A stretch of DNA of 64,000 nt from BCD1 sp942492125 (GCA_942492125.1 CALODM010000026.1:1-64000); one strand, 5' to 3'. Positions 38,956 through 49,445 are shown, counted from the stretch's first letter. Notes: generated by a model not told the origin, from the letters alone. Translations and numbers: made by a program.

Positions 38956-39477
38956 ATGGAAACCTTTTTAGAGATCATTAAAATAACCGTACCCGCTTTA
39001 ATTGTATTTCTCACAGTATATTTCCTCCTCAAAAAATTTATCGAGGGCCAGGAAAGGATGAAGATGCTGGAAATAAAAGAAAAGCAGCAAAAGGTATCCA
39101 CGCCGATGCGACTTCAGGCATACGAGCGGCTCTCTTTGTTTTGTGAACGCATCAGCCTCCAAAACCTGGTATTGAGACTAAACAAAGAAGGTTTGTCTGC
39201 TGCAGAATTTCATATTGCGCTTTTGTTGGCCATTCAACAGGAATATGAACACAATATTACTCAACAGGTATATGTCTCTGAAAAATTGTGGACCATCATC
39301 AAAATGGCCAAAGACGATGCCGTTAATTTCACCAGCCTGGTTGCAGAATCCGTTAACCCTAAAGCAGATGCCAGAGAACTCGCCCAGGCTTTAGTCGATT
39401 ACCTTCAAAAACGGCCAATGAGCGGACCCGACCAGGCACTGGTAGCTATTAAAAAAGAAGCTGCCCTTATTTTTTAA
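38956..39477 (+). CDS. Membrane-anchored hypothetical protein, DUF7935-like
   Basis: Seen: 173 residues; one N-terminal membrane helix (ITVPALIVFLTVYFLLKKF), then a charged helical region (QERMKMLEIKEKQQK) and a mostly alpha domain (LQAYERLSLFCERIS... YEHNITQQVYVSEKLW). This pattern is familiar from Bacteroidota proteins without known function. Intact; 62 bases before the LytTR regulator, possibly co-transcribed. Confidence 0.6.
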   Translation: METFLEIIKITVPALIVFLTVYFLLKKFIEGQERMKMLEIKEKQQKVSTPMRLQAYERLSLFCERISLQNLVLRLNKEGLSAAEFHIALLLAIQQEYEHNITQQVYVSEKLWTIIKMAKDDAVNFTSLVAESVNPKADARELAQALVDYLQKRPMSGPDQALVAIKKEAALIF

Positions 39478-39539
39478 TCCTTTAAAAGAATTACCCAAAC
39501 CCTGCCCATTAAATCCTTTTACCCTTTAATCACCGCAGT

Positions 39540-40277
39540 ATGAAAGCCATCATCATTGACGACAACCCGCAGGCCATAATAAGCCTGAAACAAGACCTGG
39601 CAGATTATTGCCCTGAGGTAAAAGTCATCGATACTGCCGAAGGGGTTGTCAGTGGTGTGAAATTATTAAAACGCCAACAACCAGATGTATTGTTTCTGGA
39701 CATACAATTGCAGGACGGAAGTGGTTTTGATGTATTGGAAATCCTTCCTGAAATAAACTTTGGAGTCATTTTCACAACTTCTTCAGATGCCTTTGCCATA
39801 AAGGCTTTCCGATTGGCAGCTATTGATTATTTACTCAAACCTATTGACCCGGACCAATTACAAGAGGCCGTTGAACGTGCAGCTGCTCTTACAGGCAATC
39901 AAAAAGACAGTCTCGAACTCGTTAGAGGGAGCATGCAGCAGGGAGAGTTGCCCCAGCATATCGCTTTACACACCCAGGAGAAAATCGAACTCATAAAAAT
40001 CAATAACATTACCCGTTGTGAAGCCAGCGGCAATTATACGACCTTTTACTTCGACAACAACAAGCCTATTCTCGTTACAAAAACCCTCAAAGAATTTGAT
40101 AAGACCCTCAAACCCCATCAATTCTTGAGAGTCCACCAATCACACCTGGTAAATACGGAACATATTAAAGCCTTCGTCAAAACCGACGGCGGTTACCTGG
40201 TCATGAAAGATGGATCTAAAATTCCGGTATCGGTCAGAAAACGAACAATGGTGATGAAATTTCTGGAAGGCATCTGA
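39540..40277 (+). CDS. LytTR-family response regulator
   Basis: Role: DNA-binding transcription regulator controlled by phosphorylation. Seen: 245 residues. The receiver domain (1-120) has DD at 7-8, the phosphoacceptor Asp in LFLDIQL (residue 54), and a KPI motif near 102. The LytTR domain (about 145-245) has HTQEKIELIKINNITRCEA and LRVHQSHLVN. No LytS-type histidine kinase gene is adjacent, so it is an orphan here. It lies 127 bases before the large secreted metalloprotease on the same strand. Confidence 0.92.
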   Translation: MKAIIIDDNPQAIISLKQDLADYCPEVKVIDTAEGVVSGVKLLKRQQPDVLFLDIQLQDGSGFDVLEILPEINFGVIFTTSSDAFAIKAFRLAAIDYLLKPIDPDQLQEAVERAAALTGNQKDSLELVRGSMQQGELPQHIALHTQEKIELIKINNITRCEASGNYTTFYFDNNKPILVTKTLKEFDKTLKPHQFLRVHQSHLVNTEHIKAFVKTDGGYLVMKDGSKIPVSVRKRTMVMKFLEGI

Positions 40278-40404
40278 CAATTCCATGATATAGACCTTCT
40301 GTTTTTTGCCTGTAGTTAAGTATTTTTACGCACTTAATTGTAGCGCTCCCCTACCCCCCAATTAATACCAATTTGATATTTTTTTATCTTCAATCTCCAA
40401 CATT

Positions 40405-43400
40405 ATGTCTAAAAAGACTTGGTATTCAGTGTTCCTGTCATTATTACTTCCGTTGATGGCTTTAGCCCAAAACAATAGTCTCATCTGGTTGGAAAAATCA
40501 GAAAGTGAAATTTTGCCAACCGGGAATAAAGTAATTAATCCAACTATCTACAGAACGGTTGCCGTCGACACTTCTGCCTTAAAAAGCGTCATTGATCTGG
40601 CACCTGCTGAAGATGAAACGGCTGCCAAAAACAGCAATACCATTCTGACCGTTCCGATGCCGGACGGAACCAGCGAAGACTTTAAAATAGTCCTTTATGA
40701 CATGATGGAACCCGAACTCGCTGAAAAATATCCGACAATCAAAACCGGATATGGTATCAGCACAGGGAAAAACCTGGCGAGCATTCGTTTCGACTGGACA
40801 TATCGGGGATTCCATGCTTTTATCCGCACAGAAAAAAATACGGTATTTATCGATCCATATAGTTTTGGCGATAAGGTTCACTATGTATCTTATTTCAAAA
40901 AAGACTATCCCGCACCTGATATCCCCTTTACCTGTCATGTAGAAAGTCCTATTACTGTCCCTGACATCTCCACTCCAATGGAGAAGTCGGGTGATTGTGT
41001 TCTTAGAGAATATCGCCTTGCCATGGCAACAACGGGTCAATACTCCAATTATCATGGAGCCAATAATTCCTCTGAGTCAGACTTGGTTATGTCCGCTGTC
41101 GTTACTACGATGAACAGGGTTAATGGCGTCTACGAACAGGACGTAACCATCAGAATGGTGTTGATCGAGAATACTGATAATGTTTTTTATTATAATGGTA
41201 TTACGGATCCATATACTAATAATGATGTATTCGCCATGTTAAGCGAAAACCAATCCAACTTAAACAGTGTCTTTGGTTTTAGCAATTACGACATAGGCCA
41301 TGTTTTCGGTACTGGAGGTGGCGGTGTTGCCTCTCTGAACAGTCCGTGCACCGGGTCCAAAGCAAGAGGAGTTACGGGATCTTCCACCCCGGCAGGAGAT
41401 CCTTTTGATATTGACTATGTGGCCCACGAAATGGGCCACCAATGGGGCGCCAACCATACTCAAAATAATAATTGTAACAGAAACAACCCAACAGCTATGG
41501 AACCTGGCAGTGCCTCAACCATAATGGGGTATGCCGGTATTTGTCCTCCCAATGTCCAATTCAACAGTGATGCTTATTTTCACGGTATCAGTGTTCAGGA
41601 AATGAATAATTTTATCGTCAATGGAGACGGTAATAATTGCGATGTGCCGAATCTGGACTTTTCCAATAACGGCCCTACTGTTTCCGCAGGCGACAACTAT
41701 ACCATACCCAAATCAACGCCCTTTGTACTTACCGCCACAGGATCAGATCCTGACGGCGATCCTGTTACTTACTGCTGGGAACAATGGGACAATGAAGTCG
41801 GCAACACCATGCCTCCTTCTGAATTCAATACCCAGGGACCAATGTTCCGGTCTTTCTCCCCATCAAGTTCTCCAAAAAGATATTTCCCCAGGCTGGAGGA
41901 TTTAGTAAACAATGTTTCTCCTACCTGGGAAGTCCTTCCTGCCGCTCCACGCAATATGGAATTCCGGGTGACGGCAAGAGATTTAAGAGGTACTGTTGGA
42001 TGTACAGATGAAGACAACATGAATATTACCGTAAATACCGGTTCCGGGCCATTTAGGGTGACCAATCCCGATTTACCAGTTACCTGGACAGAAGGACAGA
42101 ATGAAACAGTTACATGGGATGTTGCCGGAACCTCAGGCGCTCCGGTGAGTTGTGCGAATGTAGATATTTTATTGTCCTACGACGGCGGACTTACCTATCC
42201 TGTAACCCTTGCTGCCGGTGTCCCTAATGACGGAAGTCAAAATATAAACATACCAATAGGCCCATCCATCACAGCCAGGGTCATGGTCATTTGTTCCGAC
42301 AATATCTTTTTTGACATTTCCAATAATGACTTTACCATTGAAGCCGCCACTTTCCCCGATTATACCATAGCTGTAAACCCTTCCAGTGTCACAGCCTGTG
42401 GTAACGACATTGCAATTTACAATATTGACATTGATGCCATTTTGAATTATAACTTCCCTGTATCCTTGTCTGTAGCTGATCTTCCATTTGGCGCTTCAAG
42501 TTCTTTTGGTACCAATCCTGTTTCCCCGGGAAATTCCACAAACATGGTAATCAGTAACCTGAATCTGGCCAGCGGCGGTAATTATACCCTGACTATCCAG
42601 GCTTTCAGTATCTCAGGAAACAAATTCGAAACGGTCAATCTGACTGTGCTGCCAATACCTCAAACCATAAATCTTTTGTCACCGGCAAATAATGAAACAG
42701 ATGTTATTCTGCAGCCTACCTTGATGTGGCAGGGCGATATCAATACCACCAATTATCAAATACAGATTGCTACTGATCCCGCGTTTTCAAACCTGGTCGT
42801 CAATAGCGCCCCCATCGGAAACAGTTTCACCCTCTCAACTGAATTGGATCCCAATACATTGTACTTCTGGAGGGTGAAAGGATGGAATAATCATTGTGAA
42901 GGTAACTGGTCAACGGCCAGGAGTTTCACAACCCTCCCCTGCAGGACATTTTACTCCGGTACTGATGTGGGCATTCCAACAATTGGAACGGTTAATTCAA
43001 TCATTAATATAAACGAGACCGGAGATCTGACCGATATTAACATTGCCTATATCACAGGTACTCATACCTATGTTGGAGACCTGACATTTTCACTTATTGC
43101 ACCTGACAATACCCAGGTGATTCTTTTGAGTAATGAATGTGATGGTGACAACAATTTTAATCTGGGCTTTGATGACGAATCAAATTTAACCGAGATTCCT
43201 TGTCCACCCACTTCCGGCAATATCTATAAACCCCAGGGGAATCTTTCTGATTTTGATAATAAATCCATTAATGGAGACTGGACGCTTCAAATTACTGACG
43301 GAACCCAGGGCGATGGAGGTCTTCTCGATGAGTGGGAATTGAGGGTTTGTGCCGTCAATTCAACTTTACTGCCTGTGGAGTTGATTGATTTTTCCGCAAC

Positions 43401-43899
43401 TGCTCTAAAGCAGACTATTCAGTTAACCTGGTCTACGGCCACCGAATTCAACAATGCCGGTTTTGAAGTTCAGCGCAGGTCATCCTTCGATACTGAATTT
43501 ACTTCTATTGGTTGGTTGGAAGGAAAAGGCACTTCGGAGCAACAAAACAACTATACTTTTGAAGACGATAAGGCCATTTCCGGGATTGTTTACTACTATC
43601 GTTTGCGACAGATGGATTTTGATGGAAAAGAAACCTTTTCCAATATTCGGAGTGCAATGATCGACCACCAGGACCAGCGTTATATTGTTTATCCTAATCC
43701 AGTGAAACATTTACTGAACATTCAACTGCTCGATCATAACTCGATTGGCTCCTCGATTGTTTTAATGGATATTCGTGGCAGCCTTTTACTGGAGTCTACG
43801 ATCAAGGCCGATCAAACCATCTTAAACCTCGACCAATATCCAAGCGGAGTTTATATCCTAAAAGTCGAAGATGAACAGCACCGAATTGTGAAAGAATAA
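40405..43899 (+). CDS. Reprolysin-like zinc metalloprotease with P-domain, FN3-like region and T9SS sorting tail
   Basis: Role: secreted protease, exported by the type IX system. Seen: 1,164 residues; signal peptide (LLLPLMALAQ). A propeptide leads to CVLREYRLAMATTGQYSNYHG, which opens the catalytic domain. The zinc site HEMGHQWGANH lies at residues 341-351 (HExxHxxGxxH), with the Met-turn region STIMGYAGIC. Ig/FN3-like domains follow, including LLSPANNETDVILQPTLMW near 755. A proprotein-convertase P-domain is at about 855-970 (DINIAYITGTHTYVGDL, WTLQITDGTQGDGG). The C-terminal T9SS tail reads YPNPVKHLLNIQL ... YPSGVYILKV. Intact. Confidence 0.93.
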   Translation: MSKKTWYSVFLSLLLPLMALAQNNSLIWLEKSESEILPTGNKVINPTIYRTVAVDTSALKSVIDLAPAEDETAAKNSNTILTVPMPDGTSEDFKIVLYDMMEPELAEKYPTIKTGYGISTGKNLASIRFDWTYRGFHAFIRTEKNTVFIDPYSFGDKVHYVSYFKKDYPAPDIPFTCHVESPITVPDISTPMEKSGDCVLREYRLAMATTGQYSNYHGANNSSESDLVMSAVVTTMNRVNGVYEQDVTIRMVLIENTDNVFYYNGITDPYTNNDVFAMLSENQSNLNSVFGFSNYDIGHVFGTGGGGVASLNSPCTGSKARGVTGSSTPAGDPFDIDYVAHEMGHQWGANHTQNNNCNRNNPTAMEPGSASTIMGYAGICPPNVQFNSDAYFHGISVQEMNNFIVNGDGNNCDVPNLDFSNNGPTVSAGDNYTIPKSTPFVLTATGSDPDGDPVTYCWEQWDNEVGNTMPPSEFNTQGPMFRSFSPSSSPKRYFPRLEDLVNNVSPTWEVLPAAPRNMEFRVTARDLRGTVGCTDEDNMNITVNTGSGPFRVTNPDLPVTWTEGQNETVTWDVAGTSGAPVSCANVDILLSYDGGLTYPVTLAAGVPNDGSQNINIPIGPSITARVMVICSDNIFFDISNNDFTIEAATFPDYTIAVNPSSVTACGNDIAIYNIDIDAILNYNFPVSLSVADLPFGASSSFGTNPVSPGNSTNMVISNLNLASGGNYTLTIQAFSISGNKFETVNLTVLPIPQTINLLSPANNETDVILQPTLMWQGDINTTNYQIQIATDPAFSNLVVNSAPIGNSFTLSTELDPNTLYFWRVKGWNNHCEGNWSTARSFTTLPCRTFYSGTDVGIPTIGTVNSIININETGDLTDINIAYITGTHTYVGDLTFSLIAPDNTQVILLSNECDGDNNFNLGFDDESNLTEIPCPPTSGNIYKPQGNLSDFDNKSINGDWTLQITDGTQGDGGLLDEWELRVCAVNSTLLPVELIDFSATALKQTIQLTWSTATEFNNAGFEVQRRSSFDTEFTSIGWLEGKGTSEQQNNYTFEDDKAISGIVYYYRLRQMDFDGKETFSNIRSAMIDHQDQRYIVYPNPVKHLLNIQLLDHNSIGSSIVLMDIRGSLLLESTIKADQTILNLDQYPSGVYILKVEDEQHRIVKE

Positions 43900-43959
43900 G
43901 CAAAACCAGGGCGTCTCAGAGGTGAATTCATTTTTCCTGTGGGACGCTTTTTGCTGTTT

Positions 43960-45387
43960 TCAGTTATCATACCGGGCAAAATAGTTTTTGACCCATTCCA
44001 TCTCCAGGTCTTTCTTAAGCTTAAGGTCTTCAATCTTATAACGTATGGGCACATCCGGCATTACGCCCCTGCCCTTATCCGGAATAAGCTGGTAATCCAA
44101 CCAATAAAAAGGTATCCTTACCTGAATCCTGGAATTGGGTAATTGTACCTTCGTATAGTACAAGCCGTTATTACCAGCCGCCCCTCCTCCCGTCTCATCA
44201 CCGATGATCATCGCATTTTCTTTTTGTTTAAGCAAGGTAGCCATGTAACTACTTGAGGATGCGGAATAGCCATTAGTCAGCACATAAACCTGCCCGTCAA
44301 AATTGTTTTTTGAAGAAGTTCTGACCTTAAATTCGGCAATTTTTTTGTCGTTCTCGGTGTATTTTTTACGAAGTTCTAACGAACGCTTGATAGTGAAAAG
44401 CACATAATTAACCCTGGATCCTGTGTTGGAATACTTAAAAGTTGGTGCTTTATACCTTTCCAGAATGACAACAAAATCCTCATCGAGAATGTGCTTCAAA
44501 ATGGTATTGGCATCATTGATACTGCCTCCGAGATTATGCCTTACATCAATCACGAGGTGACCTATGTTTTGCTCTGACAAAGACCGGAAAAGGTCTTTGT
44601 AGAACTTTCTTGTTTTGTGTTTAAAAGGGTTGAAGGAACTCACTTTTAATAAAGCCCAGTTGTCTTCTTCTTTATAATAGTGGTTCTTCACATGAAGGGT
44701 CCATTTTTCGGATGGTTTTGTTTTTTCAACCATCGTTTTCTTCTTTGATCCGAGTTTGGGAATATCAACGTTTACGGTATCTCCTGACTCCTCCACAAAA
44801 GAAAAACGGACAAGACTGTCTGTGCCGAAATAATAGTGATATAAATTACCAAAGCTGGCTCCACTAGACAATAAATGGGTCATAAACGTAGTATTATACC
44901 CGTCAGAAGGATGGAATTTCATAAGTTCCCCAAGGATGGTATCGATTTTATGACCATCGATTTCAACAACCTCCTGCCACAGATACTCTGAGAAAGTATC
45001 TCTGATGGCCTGGGCAGTCCAGGTAGTTACTCCGTCTGTGTAAAATCCAAACGGGATATACTTTCCTTCAACTGTCCCTTTTTTGGGTGTCTTGAGCTTT
45101 CTGCGTGCGTTGGTATGAATACATCCGACCAAAGTGAGCAATTCATTGATCTCCTGTTCAAAAACACGTTCAGACATCCCAGATGTTCCTTTTTTTCGCA
45201 GATTCAAAAAAGAGGCGTCAAGGGCATCTTTTGAGGTATAACGAAAAGGACTTGGATGGATTTGGTAAAGTGCCTGTTGAAGATACTCAATATCCTGCCT
45301 GATCTCGCTGGCAGAAAAGCTTTGGTTTTGAGCAAAAATAAAATGGGGCAACAAAAGCTGCAATAAAACTAGGAATCGGAATTTCAT
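43960..45387 (-). CDS. S41-family (C-terminal processing-type) peptidase
   Basis: Role: serine protease with a Ser/Lys dyad, exported. Seen: 475 residues; signal peptide MKFRFLVLLQLLLPHFIFAQ. Mid-way is DVRHNLGGSINDANTIL, and near residue 395 is TNGYSASSSSYMATLLKQ with the nucleophile Ser, followed by GDETGGGAAGNNG. A PDZ domain is not obvious, so it may be a PDZ-less secreted member. Intact. It converges with the metalloprotease gene; only a weak hairpin separates them. Confidence 0.88.
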   Translation of the reverse strand: MKFRFLVLLQLLLPHFIFAQNQSFSASEIRQDIEYLQQALYQIHPSPFRYTSKDALDASFLNLRKKGTSGMSERVFEQEINELLTLVGCIHTNARRKLKTPKKGTVEGKYIPFGFYTDGVTTWTAQAIRDTFSEYLWQEVVEIDGHKIDTILGELMKFHPSDGYNTTFMTHLLSSGASFGNLYHYYFGTDSLVRFSFVEESGDTVNVDIPKLGSKKKTMVEKTKPSEKWTLHVKNHYYKEEDNWALLKVSSFNPFKHKTRKFYKDLFRSLSEQNIGHLVIDVRHNLGGSINDANTILKHILDEDFVVILERYKAPTFKYSNTGSRVNYVLFTIKRSLELRKKYTENDKKIAEFKVRTSSKNNFDGQVYVLTNGYSASSSSYMATLLKQKENAMIIGDETGGGAAGNNGLYYTKVQLPNSRIQVRIPFYWLDYQLIPDKGRGVMPDVPIRYKIEDLKLKKDLEMEWVKNYFARYDN

Positions 45388-45481
45388 GCCAAAATAGTCT
45401 ATGGCGCTCGCTTGCTCAAAGAAGTGCGAAAGAAGCGCTATTGGATTTTCAAAAATGTGAAATTCTCAAAAAAACAAATTA

Positions 45482-45898
45482 TTACCAAATAGAAACAGTT
45501 TTTCCTAAGCTGGATTGGTTTTTCCTGAGCTCCACCGCATAACCACTTTGCTGTAAATGATGCGTTATGGCATTATAAACGCTGGCAGGCACGCCGTTTC
45601 CTGATGCTACCGTAATTCCGGTATTGGAAATCGGGCCAGAGCCGGAGACGAAAGTGAAAACACCGGCAGGCACTGCGCCCTTCAGTGTATTTTTAAGGCC
45701 GTTTTTAACGTCAGCAAAATTGGGAAGGCCTGAATTTATACTGATGGTATAGCTGGATTGACTACTATTATATCCGGAAACATCGTCAGACCCTGCGCCG
45801 GCAAATACTCTGGCAGAACTATTATCAAAAGTCGGTGAAGTTGTTCCACAAGCCTGACAAATCCAAAAAAGAGCACAAATAATTAATAAACGGTTCAT
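45482..45898 (-). CDS. Small lipoprotein, function unknown
   Basis: Seen: 138 residues; signal with lipobox CQAC, then a Ser/Gly/Asn-rich stretch (GAGSDDVSGYNSSQSSY) and a C-terminal domain with NAITHHLQQSGYAVELRKN. No family recognised. It lies upstream of the S41 peptidase on the same strand (94 bases). Confidence 0.6.
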   Translation of the reverse strand: MNRLLIICALFWICQACGTTSPTFDNSSARVFAGAGSDDVSGYNSSQSSYTISINSGLPNFADVKNGLKNTLKGAVPAGVFTFVSGSGPISNTGITVASGNGVPASVYNAITHHLQQSGYAVELRKNQSSLGKTVSIW

Positions 45899-46125
45899 AA
45901 GGGTTGTGTTTTTCTAATAAATCACTTTCCATGGGCGAAAGTTACCCTGCAACAAGCCTTTTTTAAACCTACCACACATCAATTCCGGTCGTAAAAAAGC
46001 CTTGTAACCCAAGGATCAAAACCTTGTTTTTATTAAAAAACGAAATTATCTATTAAAAGTTGGATATATACCTCCCCTCTGGCAAATTAAGTACTTACAG
46101 GCCTGCAATGTTCCCCGGCATTTTG

Positions 46126-46133
46126 TACTTTTG
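46126..46133 (+). promoter_or_regulatory. Bacteroidota -7 element of the 46,162 lipoprotein gene
   Basis: TACTTTTG, 36 bases before ATG 46,162. It lies inside the longer frame from 46,060, so it decides the start. Confidence 0.6.
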
Positions 46134-46161
46134 CAGCATTAATAACGAGGCGGGGGACAAA

Positions 46162-46953
46162 ATGAGCAAATATCTATTTTTCTTACTGATTATAACAGTT
46201 TTCCTTTTCGACGGTTGTCAGGAAAACCCCAATGATAATACGGTTGAACCGGGCAGTATTGTTTTCCAAACCTTTGCTCATACCTGGCATTCTCCTTATT
46301 GCGGATCCGATACCAATAACTGCGCAAAAGTCATCGCTTCTTATCCAATGGTAAAGGGTACACCTGCAGGAGTAGGCAAAAATATTAATGACAGCATACT
46401 CGAATTTGTCAAGTATTCCATCACTACTTTTCAGCCTGATCCTGGTCAGAACAATATCACTATTGCTGATCTCGTCGATGAATTCTTTGAGGAATATAAG
46501 ATATTTACCGAAGACTATCCTGATTTTGAGATGCCCTGGAGTGTTGAAATCCGGGGAAAATTGTTGTATCAATCCGACAGGGTAGTTTCCTTCGAAATGG
46601 AAGAATATTCCTTCACGGGGGGAGCCCATCCCAATTATAACATCACCCTCTTTAATTTTGACCTCATCAAGGGACAAACCATCCGTCTGGAAGATTTTAT
46701 TACCGACCAGGAAAAGCTAAAAGCTATTGCTTCAGAAAAATTCAGAGAGGAAAGGCAGATAAAAAAAGGAGATAGTTTTGAAAGTGCAGGTTTCCTTTTC
46801 GGTGACGCTTTTACACTACCGGCCAATTTTGCATTAACGAAGGAAGGACTATACCTCTTTTACAACCCTTATGAAGTAGGAGCCTATGTACTCGGCCCCA
46901 CTGCTTTTACCATTCCTTACCAGGAAATCGAATCCATAATGGTAAAACCATAA
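46162..46953 (+). CDS. Lipoprotein with DUF4163/DUF3298 (RsiV-like) domains
   Basis: Seen: 263 residues from ATG 46,162 (MSKYLFFLLIITVFLFDGCQ, lipobox FDGC). A DUF4163-like part follows, then the DUF3298 signature FTGGAHPNYNITLFNFDL near residue 155, TIRLEDFI, and a C-terminal YEVGAYVLGPTAFTIPY. Family knowledge: this pair occurs in the lysozyme-binding RsiV anti-sigma ectodomain and in many free lipoproteins. There is no sigma factor nearby, so a free lipoprotein is more likely. The start is set by the promoter at 46,126. Confidence 0.8.
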   Translation: MSKYLFFLLIITVFLFDGCQENPNDNTVEPGSIVFQTFAHTWHSPYCGSDTNNCAKVIASYPMVKGTPAGVGKNINDSILEFVKYSITTFQPDPGQNNITIADLVDEFFEEYKIFTEDYPDFEMPWSVEIRGKLLYQSDRVVSFEMEEYSFTGGAHPNYNITLFNFDLIKGQTIRLEDFITDQEKLKAIASEKFREERQIKKGDSFESAGFLFGDAFTLPANFALTKEGLYLFYNPYEVGAYVLGPTAFTIPYQEIESIMVKP

Positions 46954-47050
46954 TTATTAGCATTTTTGGCTCAAAGTTTATCCAGTTCTCTTCCTAAAAG
47001 CAATCAATTTGTCTTATTATTGTACCTTATTAAAATGATGAAAATCTTTA

Positions 47051-47533
47051 ATGATGAATTTTAGAATATTACTTTTTTCAGGACTTTTATTGGGTTTAAT
47101 TTCTTGTGGTGAAAAAAAGCCTGAAACGGCATCCAACTTATCTGAAACACCTGTTGAGATCATCCCTGTTGACGAACCTTCCGCTGACATGGCAGCCATG
47201 CAAATGCAAAAATGGGAAATTACTGACTTGATCTACGATAATGATGGGATTGGCGTGTTCCTTGAAAAAAAACCCTATATAATATTCCGGGAAGGCAGAG
47301 CTAGTGGTTTTGCCGGATGTAATTCTTTCATAGGCAAATATATTGAAGGTGAAAACAACGGAATTGATATACAAGGAGTAGCCGGCACAAAAAAAATGTG
47401 TCCTGAAGGCAACCGGGTTGAAACAAGATTACTGGAATTATTAGAAAGTGCTTATGGTTATGAACTCAACGAGAATAAGACCAAACTAAAAATAAAATCT
47501 CCCAAAGGACAAATAAATTGTGTCCTTCGTTGA
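47051..47533 (+). CDS. META-domain (HslJ-like) lipoprotein
   Basis: Seen: 160 residues; signal with lipobox LISC near residue 19, then a META domain (about 55-158). It includes KWEITDLIYDNDG, the signature GRASGFAGCNSFIGKY, AGTKKMCPEGN and a closing strand KSPKGQINCVL. Family knowledge: META/HslJ proteins are small envelope beta-proteins linked to stress or motility, without a known enzymatic role. It stands just before pgi (47 bases). Confidence 0.85.
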   Translation: MMNFRILLFSGLLLGLISCGEKKPETASNLSETPVEIIPVDEPSADMAAMQMQKWEITDLIYDNDGIGVFLEKKPYIIFREGRASGFAGCNSFIGKYIEGENNGIDIQGVAGTKKMCPEGNRVETRLLELLESAYGYELNENKTKLKIKSPKGQINCVLR

Positions 47534-47580
47534 TTTTGACAACCTCCCCCATACAATATCCTTAAAATAAAAAAACTTCA

Positions 47581-49236
47581 ATGCTAAATCGACAAAATCC
47601 CACCCAAACCAAAGCCTGGGAACAACTTTTGAGTCATTTCGAAGAAATGAAGTCCGTGCATATGACTACTCTTTTCGACAATGATAAGAATAGATTTCAG
47701 GACTACTCCCAGGCATTCGGAGATTTGCTTGTAGATTTCTCCAAAAACAGGATAAATAAAAAAACACTGGAACTCCTGATGGAATTGGCCAGGCAAACCA
47801 GGTTACCGGAATCTATTGAACAAATGTTTTCAGGAGCCCAGATCAATGAGACTGAAAAGAGGGCTGTGTTGCATACTGCTCTGAGAAACCGGTCTAATAC
47901 TCCGGTCCGGGTAGATGGAAAGGACGTCATGCCGGGTATAAACGCTGTACTCGACAAAATGCAATCTTTTTGTCAACAGCTTCTTGATGGTCAATGGAAA
48001 GGATATACCGGTAAAAAGATAACGGATATTGTCAATATAGGTATTGGCGGATCAGACCTGGGTGCAGTGATGGTGACAGAAGCATTGAAGCCCTACTGGC
48101 AGGAAGGCATTCACCCGCATTTTGTTTCCAACGTGGATGGCACTCATATTGCGGAGACGGTCAAAAGACTGAACCCGGAAACAACGCTGTTCATCATTTC
48201 CTCTAAAACCTTCACGACTCAGGAAACCATGGCCAATGCCCATTCCGCCCGCCACTGGTTCCTCAATACTGCTGTCGATTCAAAACATGTAAAAAAGCAT
48301 TTTGTCGCGGTATCCACCAACGCCAAAGAAGTTGAAGCATTTGGTATCGACACCCAGAATATGTTTGAATTCTGGGATTGGGTTGGCGGGCGCTATTCGC
48401 TTACCTCCGGCATTGGACTGTCTATTGCCTGTACCATTGGTTTCGATAATTTTGTGGAACTACTGGAAGGTTTCCATGCGATGGACAACCATTTCAAAAA
48501 TACGCCTTTGGAAAAAAACATACCGGTCATTTTAGCTTTGATCGGTATTTGGTACAACAATTTTTTCGGAGCTGAATCTGAAGCTATTTTACCCTACGAC
48601 CAATATTTACATCGTTTCCCGGCATATTTTCAACAAGGAAATATGGAGAGTAACGGCAAGCGGATTGACCGATCCGGAAAGGAAGTAAACTACCAAACCG
48701 GCCCAATAATCTGGGGAGAACCCGGTACCAATGGTCAGCATGCATTTTACCAGCTGATTCACCAGGGTACCAAGCTGATTCCATGCGACTTTATCGCTCC
48801 GGCTATCAGTCACAACCCGAATGGTGATCACCACAAAATGTTATTGTCTAACTTCTTTGCTCAAACGGAGGCCTTGATGAAAGGCAAAACCGCGGAGGAA
48901 GTTCGCTCAGAGCTGCAAGCGTCGGGTATGTCGGCGGAGGAAATCGAATTCCTCACGCCGTTCAAGGTTTTTCCGGGCAATATCCCCACCAATTCTATTT
49001 TGGTTAAAAAAATAACTCCGCATACTTTGGGAAACCTTATTGCCATGTATGAGCACAAGATATTCACACAAGGCGTTATCTGGAATATTTTCAGCTTTGA
49101 CCAATGGGGAGTTCAGTTGGGCAAGCAACTTGCCAATAATATTTTACCGGAATTGCAAAATGATCAGGAGGTATCCAGCCACGACGTTTCCACCAATGGT
49201 TTGATCAATGCTTACAAAAAATTATCGGCCGGATAA
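47581..49236 (+). CDS. pgi: Glucose-6-phosphate isomerase
   Basis: Role: interconverts glucose-6-phosphate and fructose-6-phosphate in glycolysis and gluconeogenesis. Seen: 551 residues, the long bacterial form. GIGGSDLGAVMV is near residue 158, FVSNVDGTHI near 182, SKTFTTQETMANA near 213, the signature WDWVGGRYSLTSGIGLS near 265, and GEPGTNGQHAFYQLIHQGTK near 385, where the catalytic His lies. Intact. No sugar-metabolism neighbours. Confidence 0.97.
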   Translation: MLNRQNPTQTKAWEQLLSHFEEMKSVHMTTLFDNDKNRFQDYSQAFGDLLVDFSKNRINKKTLELLMELARQTRLPESIEQMFSGAQINETEKRAVLHTALRNRSNTPVRVDGKDVMPGINAVLDKMQSFCQQLLDGQWKGYTGKKITDIVNIGIGGSDLGAVMVTEALKPYWQEGIHPHFVSNVDGTHIAETVKRLNPETTLFIISSKTFTTQETMANAHSARHWFLNTAVDSKHVKKHFVAVSTNAKEVEAFGIDTQNMFEFWDWVGGRYSLTSGIGLSIACTIGFDNFVELLEGFHAMDNHFKNTPLEKNIPVILALIGIWYNNFFGAESEAILPYDQYLHRFPAYFQQGNMESNGKRIDRSGKEVNYQTGPIIWGEPGTNGQHAFYQLIHQGTKLIPCDFIAPAISHNPNGDHHKMLLSNFFAQTEALMKGKTAEEVRSELQASGMSAEEIEFLTPFKVFPGNIPTNSILVKKITPHTLGNLIAMYEHKIFTQGVIWNIFSFDQWGVQLGKQLANNILPELQNDQEVSSHDVSTNGLINAYKKLSAG

Positions 49237-49445
49237 TTGCAGGTTTTGTAAGAACGGAAACAACAATTTTCCTGAAATTCCCTTAAATTGTAAACTCCTT
49301 TGGGAATTGATCGTTATTTGATTATAGCAACGGGCAGTTATCACTTCTCTTGTTTTTTTAATGTTATGATCAATGCGAAAATCCAGACCTTTTGTTTTGA
49401 TATTTCTCAATTGGGAATAAAGTTCTTGCAAAAAAGAATAAAGCT

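Noticed and set aside
43909..43950. Terminator between the metalloprotease and S41 peptidase genes
   Set aside because: Only a 5-bp stem (GCGTC/GACGC) with a long loop; too weak to call.
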